Of a DNA stretch of 64,000 nucleotides, positions 49,147 through 60,600 are shown in pieces. This stretch comes from Brachypodius melanocephalos. Taxonomy: Eukaryota; Chordata; Aves; Passeriformes; Pycnonotidae. The position numbers and the translations under genes are program-made. Where the stretch lies: assembly GCA_013398615.1 (NCBI GenBank), contig VZSR01000520.1:28129604-28193603 (forward strand), given 5' to 3'. The notes beneath the pieces are model-generated. The model was not told the DNA's origin. It did no database searches and saw only the letters and a program-made list of their open reading frames with translations. The first letter of the stretch is position 1. Each line of letters begins with the position of its first letter.

Positions 49147-52100
49147 AGGCTAAAAGGCAAAATTCACTCATAGCAGAAGTCGAACCTAGAATAAGACCAG
49201 AAATGCCATGACACCCAGTAAATACTGCACACAGCCTCAATGATAACAGACCAACTTCAGAATATCACAGACATCCACTGTTTGTATAGGATATACCAGA
49301 TCTTGATAGATTCTTATGTCTTACTGCTATGAGAAAGTGAAAAATAGGTATCTAAACCCTTGCCTGTACAATGGAGTAGACAGTTGTCTCCCTGCCAAAG
49401 CCACTGTGATGCTTGGGATCAGTAGGAATGGTCAGCCAGATATGATGTTCACTTTGAAAAAAAAACAAAACAAAACCTTCAATTGCCTCCCCACCACCAC
49501 TCTGGATTTTTTCTGTCTCTCTTCCTCCATTCACCGGGCCATCTGCTTGCCTATTAAAAGACAGCCAGGCCCCACTCTGATATGGAGGATTTTTCTGCTT
49601 AAAATTAGCCAGGTTTCCTAGCACTTCTCTCTTACCAACAAAGCATCCCACTGAACTGATGGTGAACTAGTGCACAATCTAGACTGGAATCAGACAGCAG
49701 TTGTGGATTACAAGTGAATGAATCCTGGTTTGTCTTTCTTTTGTTAATTTGTCTTGACACTAAATAAACATAACCTCATTCATCTTAGGATGTGAAGAGT
49801 GGTATGTTTTTGGCCCGTCCATTACTTATGCAAGTAAAAGGTAAATGAAAAAACACCTTATATGCTTAGAAGTTCTGTTGAATCAAACTTCACCTCTTAT
49901 TTTCCAATTTGGTAAACTTGCCAGGAGAATCTTGCAGGAATCTCAGAGGCTGAATGGCATTTTCATTCATCCTAAACCTAAGATGAGAAGCATCAGCTCA
50001 ACAATATCCCCCCTGCAGCCAGAGTAAGATTTGCAAAGACAGCAAATCTGTGCTGTCAGAACTTTTCCTCCATCCTCAGGGACTCTTGGTTTTTTTCCTT
50101 CTCTCTGATTCCTCTTCTTAGGAGACCTACTTTTCCCTGCAAACCTGCCTTCAAACTATAGAACTTTTCATTCTCTTGGAAGTGCCTCTTCCTTAGTGCC
50201 TGTAGCAATCATGTCCAAGTTCTGAGAGCCTCGGCATTCAGCAGCAAACTCCTAAGAGGTTGTCAAGTTGCTGCAGGCTAAACTGCTTGTCATTGGACCC
50301 AAAAGTCTCCCTAGATTTTCAGTCAGTTCTGACACGTGACTCATCAGCTGAAAGCCCTGTTAATCATGCCCAAATATTCCCATCCCTCAGCAGATATTAA
50401 TGTGTTTAAATATATGCTGTAGTCTAGTTTTGCTCTTAGCCTCCTAATGTTTTCAAAGAGAAGCAAATTAATTTGTTGCGTCCAGTCTTTATTCCTTCAC
50501 ATATAGCAGTGCCATACTAAAAGCATCCATGGTCAGATGTTAGGTGTACTTTAGCCTGGTTAATCTTGAGTCACAGGTTGCATGGGATTCCCAAGCACTT
50601 CAGGCACAACTTATAGAACTGTGGTTAGGCAGTAAGCAGATAAAACAGTTGAAACCCAGTGGCCAGAAAAGACTTCATCTGGTATCATTAACATGGCAGT
50701 GTTGATATAAGGGGAAAAATAGATACAGATATATACCCCTTTTGGATGCATTTTAACACTGTAGCATGTGTGAAATGGTAATATTCACCTTGCAGACAGG
50801 AGTCAGAAGAGTTGTGACCTTTGCTGTCCTTACTGTTCCTACCTCAGGCTGTTTCCTCAAGGTACTCTCAGCAGCTTTAAGATAACTGACATAGAAGGTT
50901 CACTTTACTAGATTAATACTGGTTCACTTCTTTTCAATCAGTCACTTAAAAGACCAGGAGCCAGCACAGAAGCCTGTGGAATAGGAAATTGAGGAGGAAG
51001 AGAGGGAAGAGCCATAAAAATGAAGCAAAGAAGCAGGTCAGACAATGCAAGATTGTATGAAAACCAGTGAAAGAAAGCTTGTAGTGGCTCTGGGCTTAGG
51101 GAGGCCCAACACTGGGGAGCTCTGATAGTCTAAGTTTTTGAATGTAACAATGAAGCTGATGTTCCATTAATTAGCAGATTCCTATACAGTTTGGTCTTTT
51201 TCCATTAAGAAAGGATTGGTCCTTTGAACTTGGCTACCAAATCTGTCTTGCTCTGTATGCTGACAGTGATGAACTTACAAAGATGAAGGCAAAAAGTGGG
51301 AATTGGGAAACCAAGACACTCATATATTGTTATTATCTCCTTTTGAGGTAAAGCACATGGACAAACACTGAGGTAAGGACAGTGCAGTCATCCCCTGCCA
51401 CCTTAGCAGATCTGACACAGGGACCTTTGCAAGAGGAAAAAGATAAATTCATGAGAAACTAAAACTCATGTTGCTTAAAATGTTGTGAGTGACAGAAATG
51501 TTCTTTAATATCTCCATGGGTAAAAAAATGTTAGAAAGATGGGAGACATAACAGATTTTTTAATGGCTTAGATACCATACTTTTTTTTAACCAACAACAA
51601 CAACAAAAATACAGTTCTTAAGAAGGAATTAAAGCCTTGTATATATTAATATTTATTTTGAAATAGAATCTAGAAAGTGTTAATGTGTACAGGAAGTATA
51701 TTTTGCCATGTGACCAACTGCTAACATAGACTTTACAACAAAAATCTTGAAGAGCTGGGAAATACTGGCCACTTTGGGAAGATCAGCTTTCAATGGAAAG
51801 GAAAGAAGCTAGTTGCAATCTGGTAAGTCTCTCTTTCCCAATGGAATTCCCATATAGAAAAAAAATCTTTGAAATATCTTGAAATCTTTGATAGAGTTCA
51901 GGTGCCTCCAGTGCCTAATCAGAGGTCAAGATGACTGCTGGCATGATGGCATTGGTAATGTCTGCTCAGTAGTCACCTTCAGAAGGCTTTAGCTCATTGC
52001 CCCAGCAGGTCTGTGTCCTCTGATGCCTGTGACTCTTCCAGAATTGCCTTGCAACTGTAGTCAGTGCCACCATCACCTATGGAATACACGGGGTTTGAGA

Positions 52101-52239
52101 TGAAGAATCAGAGCAGCATTTGAAATGCCATCAAGCTTGCACATGCAGGGGTATAAGACTGGGGTTTTCTGTTTGTTCCTGAAAAGTCATTAGTGTTTCT
52201 TGACTACTGCTTATAACTGAGGTACATTTTCATAGAAGC
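49147..52239. other. Intergenic stretch without a recognised gene
   Basis: The last LRRC74A exons would be expected here but were not found. CACGTG overlaps TGACTCA at 50333-50343. The remaining open frames are short. Confidence 0.5.
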
Positions 52240-52836
52240 TGTTGTGGTTAGAGTTGGTATGGAACCCAGCCAGCAATCAAGCCCCATGCAGCAACTTGCT
52301 CACTCCCCCAACTAGTGCAGTCAGGGGGAGAACTGGAAGGGTAAATGGGTAGAAAACTTGTGGGTTGAAATTAAGACAGGTTCAAGAGGGGACACAAAAG
52401 CCATGCATGCATACAAACCAAAACAAGGAATAGATTCCCTGCTTCCCATGGTAGGCAGGTGTTCAGCCATCTCCAGGAGAGCAGGGCCCCATCACGTGTA
52501 ACAACGACTTGGGAAGACAAACACCATCACTCCAAACATCCCTCCTCCGCTCCTGCTTCCCCCCACTTTCTATTCTGAGCATGATGTCATGGTCTGGAGT
52601 ATCCCTTTGGGCACTTGGGGTCACCTGTCCTGGCTGTGCCTCCTCCCAACCTCCCCTGCACCCCCAGCTTCCTCACCAGCTTTGCAGTACGGAAAGCAGA
52701 AAAGGCCTGGGCTCTGTGTAAGCCCTGCCCAGTAACAACAACAACATCTCTCTATTATCAACCCTGCGTTCAGCACAAATCCAAAGCACAGCCACTGGGA
52801 AGAAAACTAACTCTAGCCCACACCTAAGCAACACAA
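52240..52836 (-). mobile_element. Solo ERVL-type avian LTR, minus orientation
   Basis: It runs from TGTTGTGGTTAGAG through CCAGCCAGCAATCAAG, ACTTGCTCACTCCCCC, GATGTCATGGTCTGGAGTAT and CAGCACAAATCCAAAGCACA to AAGCAACACA. These landmarks fit the common avian ERVL LTR in reverse. No coding region is attached. Confidence 0.8.
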
Positions 52837-52854
52837 GTGTGTACACCAACACAG

Positions 52855-53078
52855 GACTTTGCACTGGGGCTCGGAGAGGGCGGGGAGCGGTCGGTGCCCA
52901 TCCCGGGGCTATCGGAGCCCTCCGCCTCCGCTGACACCGCGCTCGGCGGGACCGGCCCCGCGCTGCTCGGGCCCGGCAGTGCCCGCGCCGGCCGCCAGGT
53001 GTCAGCACAGCCCCGGCCGTGCCGCCCGCCGGGGCCCGGCACAGCGTGGCACGGAGGCCTCGCCCGGAGCCTGTTTTC
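52855..53078. promoter_or_regulatory. Small GC- and CpG-rich islet between an LTR and a CR1
   Basis: About 220 bp are far richer in GC and CpG than either flank. It starts just after the minus-strand LTR ends and stops where the CR1 tail begins. No gene start is visible. The open frames across it are compositional. Confidence 0.45.
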
Positions 53079-53080
53079 AT

Positions 53081-53605
53081 ATGGAATCATGGAATGGCCT
53101 GAATTTGAAACGAGCTTAAACATCATCCAGTTCCAACCCCCCGTCGTTGACAGGCACACCTTCCACTAGGTTGCTTAGAGCTGCATTCAGCCTGGCCTTA
53201 AACACTTCCAGGGATGGGGCATGCACAACTGCTCTGGGCAACCTATTCCAGTGTCTCATCACTCTCACAGCAAAGAATTTTTGACTAATTTCTAATCTGA
53301 ACCTATTCTGTCTCAGTTTGACATCAGTCCTCCTTGTCCTGTCGCTACGTAGTCTTACAAAATGTGTCTCTCCAGCTTTCTAGTAGGTTCCCTTCAGGTA
53401 ATGGAAGGCCACAATTGGGTCACCTTAATGCCTTCTCTTTTCCCAGCTGAGCAGTCCCAATTCTGCTCGCCTTTCCTCAAGTGAGAGGTGCTCCATCCCT
53501 CTAATTAACTTGGTGGCCTTCGTTTGGATGCACTCCAACAGGTCTATGTCCTTCTTGTGCTGTGGACCCCAGAACTGGATGCAGTTGTGGGGTCTCACCA
53601 GAGCT
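53081..53605 (-). mobile_element. CR1 LINE 3' fragment
   Basis: On the plus strand it starts ATGGAATCATGGAATGGCCT (the reversed CR1 3' tail). It continues through CTTCCAGGGATGGGGCATGC, CAACCTATTCCAGTGTCTCA, AATGGAAGGCCACAATTGGG and the CCCCAGAACTGGATGCAG block. It is 5' truncated. Confidence 0.93.
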
Positions 53606-56474
53606 TCTCTTCCTGCAACTATTTCATTGCTGCTTTCCTGTGAAGAACTACCAGCAGGAGCATCATTTTAACTGTTGTACAATGTTCCTCCAGCACCCTG
53701 CTCCAGAGGCTAGTGGGTCAGCAGTGTCTGTGGCATGTTTGTGCCGGACTCAGTGGAGCTGTGATTGAGGAACTGAAGATACCTGACAACTGGTCCATAC
53801 CTGGATGACAACTCTGTCATTGCTTGTTGGCCCACATCTGTGATGTCTCACTGCTGCAGGGCAGATTTAGTATCTGTTGGAGCCACTGAAGTTACTGTAG
53901 CTGATCCACAGACCTGAGTGTAGATGCTTTGCATTTCTGGGGCTGTTGTTTAAAACAGGTCATGTCCTAGGATGTTCTTCAGTGGCTCCAAGTCTGTTGA
54001 CCAACTGTTCACCACACTCTGGCTATGCCAGTGAAAAATATCCATGCCTTTCTCTCCCCCTCAGTCCCAAGAAATCCTTTTTTGAATCTTTTTTTTCAGC
54101 CTAAGAAGCATAAAATGAAATACCAACATATGCAGACTCAGAATTAAGGCCAGAGAGTTGAGAACATCTAATGATTTTCTATTTGCATTTAAAAAAAAAA
54201 AAAGTGGGGTTTTTTTGCATGACACACAATTATCGTTACATAACAGAAATCAAGATTTGCAGCATTCCAGATTTTCCTTTGAAATGAGCCTCCTGGCTTA
54301 TCAGCAGGCAGATGATCTATGGTCAGTTAAGCTGGATCAGGAGTGAGAAGTTTCTCACGTGCTTCCAGAGTGGAAAACAAGGAAGAGAGAACAGTGGGAT
54401 CTCAGGGTACCTAATGTCAGAGAGTGAAGGTGCTGCTTCACTGTCTTTACATCACTATTTGTTGTACAGGAAAAGAGTGCACTTAGGAGTAGAGGAGTAG
54501 CCCATACGTACTGTTCAAAATCTTTGGTGTTTTCTTCCCACAGTGTCTTGGGCTTGCATATGTTACACATGGATCTTTATCTTATGCAAATTGCTGTTGT
54601 GTATTAGTCACGCATTACTATTCCACTTAGGTTTGCACAGAATCAGATGCCCAGCTAAACTGATTTGTTCAATTATCGCACTTAAGTTTCTAGATTAGCA
54701 ACAGCCATCAAAAATCTTCTGTAAAAAAACAACGTAATCAAATAGAAATGGGAACTGGCCTGCAGCAGGTGTCACTTTTATTTACTTGAGTGTCCACTTA
54801 AACGCCAGAACAGCAACAATGTGGCAGCTAGATTATACCTTTACACCAGGAAAAACCTTCAGAGACATTGGATAATTTCTTTCAGTTGAAGAGTTTGAGA
54901 CCACATTTTCATTCCAGAAGGGCTTGATAAATAAAAATTATTTATTTTGCAGAACACAAAATTGAAAGAGATTGAATCTCTGGCAAGGAACTGAATGCAA
55001 TCTTCTGTCCTACTGTGTGGCTTGATGCAACTAAAATTAAGAGAGAAGATTTTAGTCACATGCAAGCAGTGTGGTAGAGGGATGTAGCTGCAGTTTGTTT
55101 GTACAGATCTCTGAGCACTCCCAGATCAGTAAAGCTTTTTTAAGCTTGGTGGCAGCATTTGTCCCCTTGCTGAGAATTCAGGGATAAACTCTGGTAAGAC
55201 GCTGAGCAGGGGCGGTCAGGGAGTGGAACGTGAATTGCTCTGCTGATCCTGCACCTGTGAAATGGCGCAGAAGGAAATGGTTTGGCTAGCATAAATTAAG
55301 GCAGCTCTGAGACTCATCTAACATACCTCAGGAATTCAGCCTGCCAGCACAAAATTAGACAGTGTAAGAAGCTGGCTAAACACTACATATCTTCCATAGC
55401 TTCCATAGAGAGTGACACAGCCAAGTGACATTGTCAGAGCTCTTCAATATTAGGAAGAAAATAGCACTGTTTAAGTAATATATTTTGAAAACACAACATG
55501 CACACCAGGGTATTTAATGTGTTAGCTAGTTTAGATGAACCTTTGGATGTCTTGCAAGGAAAATAATCATTTTGTAATGAATCCCATCGAGCAGAAAGAG
55601 ATCCAATTCAGACTAATTTCCTAGGCACCGCCGCAATACTTAGGACAACATATAAGACATTATAAAGACATTACTAATTAGAATTTCTGGAAATCTCAAA
55701 GTATAAACACTAATCTTTTATGACAAACTATCTCAGCTTGTTCACAGTGAAGACCTTTGATCTGTCTAGCTGAACTGGCCTGCAGGTTTTTGGCTTTTAG
55801 TTGCAAAGGAGAAATCTCGTGGGCTGCCAAAGTGGGTACACTGATCCTAGTCTTCCTCTTTTAAACTTAGATCAATAATACTTTATTCCAGTAGCCTTCC
55901 ATTCATATAAAGAGTGTGCAGTGTGTATCAGCAGACATGCACCCTATGCAAAAGTGCGTTTTGCAGCCATGCAGGAAATCAAGCATCACAGAACTGGGAT
56001 CATGCCATGTACAAGGTACTGGTCAGTGCAGCTAAGATGCTTCAGGCCCCTCACCTGAATCTGTTACAGCGAAGTTACAGAATCTGAAGAGATGATGGAG
56101 GGAAAATTCGCAAGGATAGAATTTAATTTTTTCAGCATGAAGCAGCAGATTCGAGTTAATTGACTGGTGCTAATGGTTTTTACAAGACACTGGTAAAGGT
56201 CACGATCATAATAGACATTTCAGCTCCTGAAGAGTTATGTTATAGTTGGTCTAAGTGGGTGAGTCCTTATCCGTCAACAATATTGAAGTTCTTCCATAGT
56301 TTTTTAATCCAAAGTGCCCAACCAAAAATATTTTGTCCTGAATTTGGCCCAACAGAAAATGCAATCAAGCCATAGTTCATTCCTTGCCACCCTCTTTCAT
56401 GTAGGCTGCTGAGATGGCAGCCAGACACATGCTACAGACCTGACAGATTGCTCTGGTAGCCCTCTCTCTTCCAG
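53606..56474. other. Intergenic stretch without a recognised feature
   Basis: No coding exon, RNA gene or repeat of known type is recognised. An A run lies at 54190-54202. Confidence 0.5.
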
Positions 56475-56633
56475 ACATTTCATGAAGACCTTAGTTACCT
56501 CACTGACCTGCAATTCGCTGTGCAACTCTCAAGAGACAAATATGCCAGCTTTCACAGTCGTATGGGAAAGGGGTACCTGATCATGTTACAGGAGGACAAG
56601 AAAATAATGTTCTGCCGTGTAACCTTATTCACA
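56475..56633 (+). other. Candidate unassigned exon
   Basis: A good acceptor (CCCTCTCTCTTCCAG, ending 56474) is followed by 53 open codons to TGA at 56634. The translation includes FHEDLSYLTDLQFAVQLSRD and later MGKGYLIMLQEDKKIMFCRV. I recognise no family, and no clean donor is seen. It lies about 400 bp before the CpG island at 56.9 kb. It could be a last exon or chance. Confidence 0.2.
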
Positions 56634-57355
56634 TGATCCCCCTTCTAGGAAACTGAGTATGTGCATTCCATGGGGGTCTGTGTTTCCATCTGGGGTGACA
56701 GGAGAAAGTGGTCATATAATGGAAGTCTTAAGGATATGATCCTCCATAAGGGACTGAGGCTAGACGTAATCATGATCTTCCCCTGCAAGGGAAGATCAAG
56801 CCATTTCAACCATCCTCTTTGCCAGTGTTTTCTCCCCACCCCATCTTTCTGTGGATCTGCAGTGGGAGCCAGCTACACGGGGAATGCTCGCTGAGGATTC
56901 AAGCAGCGAGGGCAGTTCGAGTCGCAGAGCGCTCAGCGCCGCCTCCCTCGAGTCACCGCCAGGGCACGGACGTGTCCCTGCACAAGCTCCTCTGGGCAAG
57001 TGTCCACGCCTTAGCAGCAGCAGGAAACTTGCTTCTCCACCCTAGAACTGCACCTTTGCCTGCTTTTCCCGTTCCCCAGCGAGCAGAGGGCGCTCCACCC
57101 TCAGAAGTGGGACCTCGGCACATTCCTGGGATGTAGCTAAACCACACGCACACATGCACACCCTAGGAGACAAAAAACCCGAGCTCAAAACTGCGATCTG
57201 GGAAAAGGGTGGCTGAAAGCCTCGGAGAGCCAGGCAGGCAGCAGCGGGCGAGGCGGACAGGGTGCGGAGGGCCCGGGCGGCGCAGCGCCCGTGCCCCGCC
57301 AAGGGCAGCCTGTGCCCGGTGCCCGCACCGCCCAGCGGGATTTACCCGCGCCCAC

Positions 57356-57390
57356 CTCATTGTGCGGCGCAGCGGAGGAGCCACAATGAG
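57356..57390. promoter_or_regulatory. Inverted SOX-type site pair
   Basis: CTCATTGTG at 57356-57364 and CACAATGAG at 57382-57390 are exact reverse complements with a 17-nt spacer. Each arm contains an ACAATG/CATTGT SOX-family core. Binding is an inference. Confidence 0.4.
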
Positions 57391-57401
57391 AGCCACTCTC
57401 T

Positions 57402-57429
57402 GGGGGGATGGGGGGTGGGAGGTGGGGGG
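57402..57429 (+). other. G-quadruplex-type motif
   Basis: Four G runs (6, 6, 3 and 6 or more) are separated by 1-4 nt, which meets the usual G3+N1-7 pattern on the plus strand. Confidence 0.7.
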
Positions 57430-57522
57430 TGGAGACAGACACAGGCGGAGTCAGGGCTCAAATTCTTGAACCTTTCACATCCTTTCTGTAATTTGAAACA
57501 TACTTGTTCCCATGCCAGAAGG

Positions 57523-57664
57523 GTTTTTTTTCTTTCTTTCTTTCTTTTTTTTTTTTTTTTTCTTTTTAAAATTCCTTTCTTGAGGCTGTGGAAATACATT
57601 CAGAGGGGGGAAAAAGAGAGAGAGAGAGAGAAAGAAAGTAAGAAAAGAAACGAAGGGGAAAAAG
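57523..57664. repeat. Pyrimidine tract followed by purine tract
   Basis: A T/C-rich run (TTTC repeats and poly-T) at 57523-57567 is followed 38 bp later by GA/AAAG-rich sequence at 57606-57664. TCTTTCTTTC and GAAAGAAAG can pair with each other. Confidence 0.75.
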
Positions 57665-60600
57665 CAAGCCCACTACTTATCCGAGGCTCCAAAACAAAAC
57701 AGAGAAACGTGAGAGCACAGCCCTCCCCAAGCACAACTGCTCGCAGGCTCAGATTTCCTTTCCGAGGGGTCATGGCTGCTGCAGTCACGGGTTTGGAACG
57801 CAGCTGGTCCTGCCTGCAATAAGAAGAAAAAAAAAAATCCCTGCTCTTCTGTAAACGGCATTTGCCTCCTTTCGCTTCACAAGCTCATTGTGCTCAGACG
57901 AAAGGAAGCCATTTTCAAAACGCTTGGAGCACTGGATCCCCGTCATCTTCAGTGGGTCATCCTCACCACTCCTAGCCCCTTCCATCCACCATCCCAGCTG
58001 ACCTGGGAGGGAAGGGACATATGCATGTCCCTCTCGTGTGCACTTCAAGTCACACACCTATAAGCACTTCAATTTATCGCAGACAGTCCCCATGATTAGT
58101 ATAGGTGTACGTATGTGAGAGAGGAAAACTGGCTAAGGTACTGTCGAAACATTTTGCACGTCCCTAATCACCCAAAAGGCACAAAGCAGCATGGAGTAGC
58201 ACCGAGCACTCTCTTGCATCAGCTGAGCCATCCTGCCCACTCCTTTCCCCCTGGGTAAACCACAGCAGATGATTGTGCTTGTGCAGCGGGTATTTTTGTT
58301 TGTTTTGTGTAAGGAAGTAACAATTACCAGTGACAATAAATGCCTCCTCGAGTCAGGAGTGACCTGAAGCTCTCGAGTTGCATACAAGCAGTTGCAGTGC
58401 AGCTGCCTTGCCAGTGCTGGAACAGGGCTGCTAAACAGACAGGAGCACCTACCCCTCTTTCCTCCACTCAGGGAGTCACACCCTGGTCTTTCAAACCAGA
58501 AAAACAAGGTTGAGGAGAGAAGCTTTCATGTTTCACTGCCATTATCATAGGTCATAACTGTGTTAATGGGCTATCATGCTGTTTACATGTGTACGTATAT
58601 GGATGGGTGTGAACAACCCTTAGGAAGGCATGAGGTTTTCCAGGAGACACTCAAGTGGGCACACGTACATCACCTGAAGCATCTGGATGAGTGCCTCACC
58701 AGAAGTCACCTCTGTTCATGGGAGAGAAGCCATCCAGAAGGAAGGGTAGTCCGTGTGCACAGGATACAGTCCCTACATGCTGTACTACTCTGTCACAGCC
58801 CCTGGTCTGCAGAGCTGGGGCCAGTTGGGGAACTTGGAGAGTATTTATGTTTCCTCGGGTATATAGAGAAGAAGGTACAATACTCTCTAGAAGGCAGAGA
58901 TGGGGCAGATACATTTATTTATTTTACTGGAGGGGACAGTTTGTGACATTCCAGGGTTTCCCCATAGCCTTTCAGCCATGTGCCCCAGGTAGGACAGCAA
59001 TTAGGTTATGCCCACTGGGGAACTCCTCTCCTTAATCCAGCTCCTGGCACTACAAGACACCACACTGATACTTTGTAGATTGGCAGGAAACACCATGAAG
59101 CCCATGTGTGCCTAAATACTTCACATTACACAGCAAATGCTGTTCTGGCTGCCTGAAACACTGCAGCATTTGGGCTCTCTCTCTCTGAGAAGATAAAGCA
59201 TCCTCATAGCTTAGCTGTGTTTATCCTGAAACCCTCAAGACAGTCTTTGTCTCTGAGCTGGTCATTTGGAGCTCACAGCTTCTTTTGAATGTTGCCCTCA
59301 CATGGAAGCCATCCTACTCAGGGTATCCCTACCACCACTCTGTGTCCATCCTTTGTCCTCAGCCTGGATTCTGGGTTTTTAGCCAATACAGCTGTAGCAT
59401 AGTGTCTTGGTAATCACATTTCTATCACTTTGCAAATAAGCCTTAGCTACAAACACAAATGCTCTGCTGATTTTTTCTTAGGCATCACGGACACTAAAGG
59501 GTTATTAGTGCTCCATTCAAGCCTATGTTGGCAGTCCCCACCCTTCTCTAGATTGTTATGCAAGCCCAGTGGAGTTGCTATTAAATATGAGACAAGACCT
59601 CAGTTAAATATGTATTAAGTTACAGATTTCCAGGGTGTTACCAACTTTCTAGAGATACCACGTGTGACTCACTGAACTAGATGGCAGACTATGAAATAAG
59701 TTATTTCATCTAGTCATATTTATCAGAGCAGGTTTGTCCTGCCTTTTTTTACAGGGATCACTGTCTCATAGGTAGCAAGCAGGCAAAATGAAATCTGCTC
59801 TTACAAGTATTGCATTCTGCAGTTCATTTTTACTGTACTCCAGTCCCACATACCTCATCACACCCTGGTTAGCTGAAATGAAACAATTCAGTCCTCTCTG
59901 ATGCAAAGATTTTGGAGGAAGACACCGAGATTTCTTTGGGTCATTGTTCAATGGACAAATTCTGTAGAATTTGGGACTCCTATCCTAATCCAAACGGTGT
60001 GTTAAATTATAGAGAAAAATCAACACTTGTCATTTTTCTAGAAAATAAATTGTCCTGGAGCATGCTCTTCCTCCCTGGTTGCTTCCCTGTAACACATCAC
60101 AAGTTCCAGGCACCATCTGTGAACCTCTGCCAGAGCTTCTGAGATAAAACAAACAGCATGCCAAAAGTAAGTGGGCCAGAGCCTTAGTCTGCAGCTTGTC
60201 ACTGTTGGGGTGTTGGGCACCTCTAAAGGGATAGTAAGTCCTTCAAAAACGTAGCTGAAAATTCTCCTTACATAGGAAAATCTCTGTCAGATGCTAGCTA
60301 AGAGAGGCATCCTACCCATCTGGCCATACTGCAGAAACAGGTGGCATTTAGGCCACAAGCCAAGAGCTCCTTAGCTGTTCAAACTGGGAACCTTTGTATC
60401 CTCAAGACTGAAGGAAAGTAAGAGAAGGTCTTATCTTTCTTTGTCCCTGTATCAGATCCTAGTCTTAGGGCATGTGCCTGGGGTAGACATGCCAATAGCT
60501 GCAGGCAGAAGAAACCTTCTGTTTTATAAATAACAGTTTCCACCCAATTGCCTTTTACATACTAGGCTGGTTTTTCATTGGTGAAGTGAGTTTGAAGAAG

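Larger units (their letters stand above)
56880..57450. promoter_or_regulatory. Unassigned CpG island
   Basis: About 570 bp of GC- and CpG-rich sequence with no recognised gene attached. It contains a 9-bp inverted repeat holding two SOX-type ACAATG cores (57356-57390) and a run of G tracts (57402-57429). A pyrimidine tract (57523-57567) and a purine tract (57606-57664) follow directly. It could start a non-coding RNA or act as a distal regulatory element of the neighbouring gene desert. Confidence 0.55.

Noticed and set aside
57262..57822. 186-codon plus-strand frame from the orphan CpG island
   Set aside because: The Arg/Pro-rich start and the poly-Phe and Glu/Arg repeats come from GC-rich and simple-repeat DNA.
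58560..58946. 128-codon open frame
   Set aside because: No recognisable family, no splice or promoter context, and within the range expected by chance in 64 kb.
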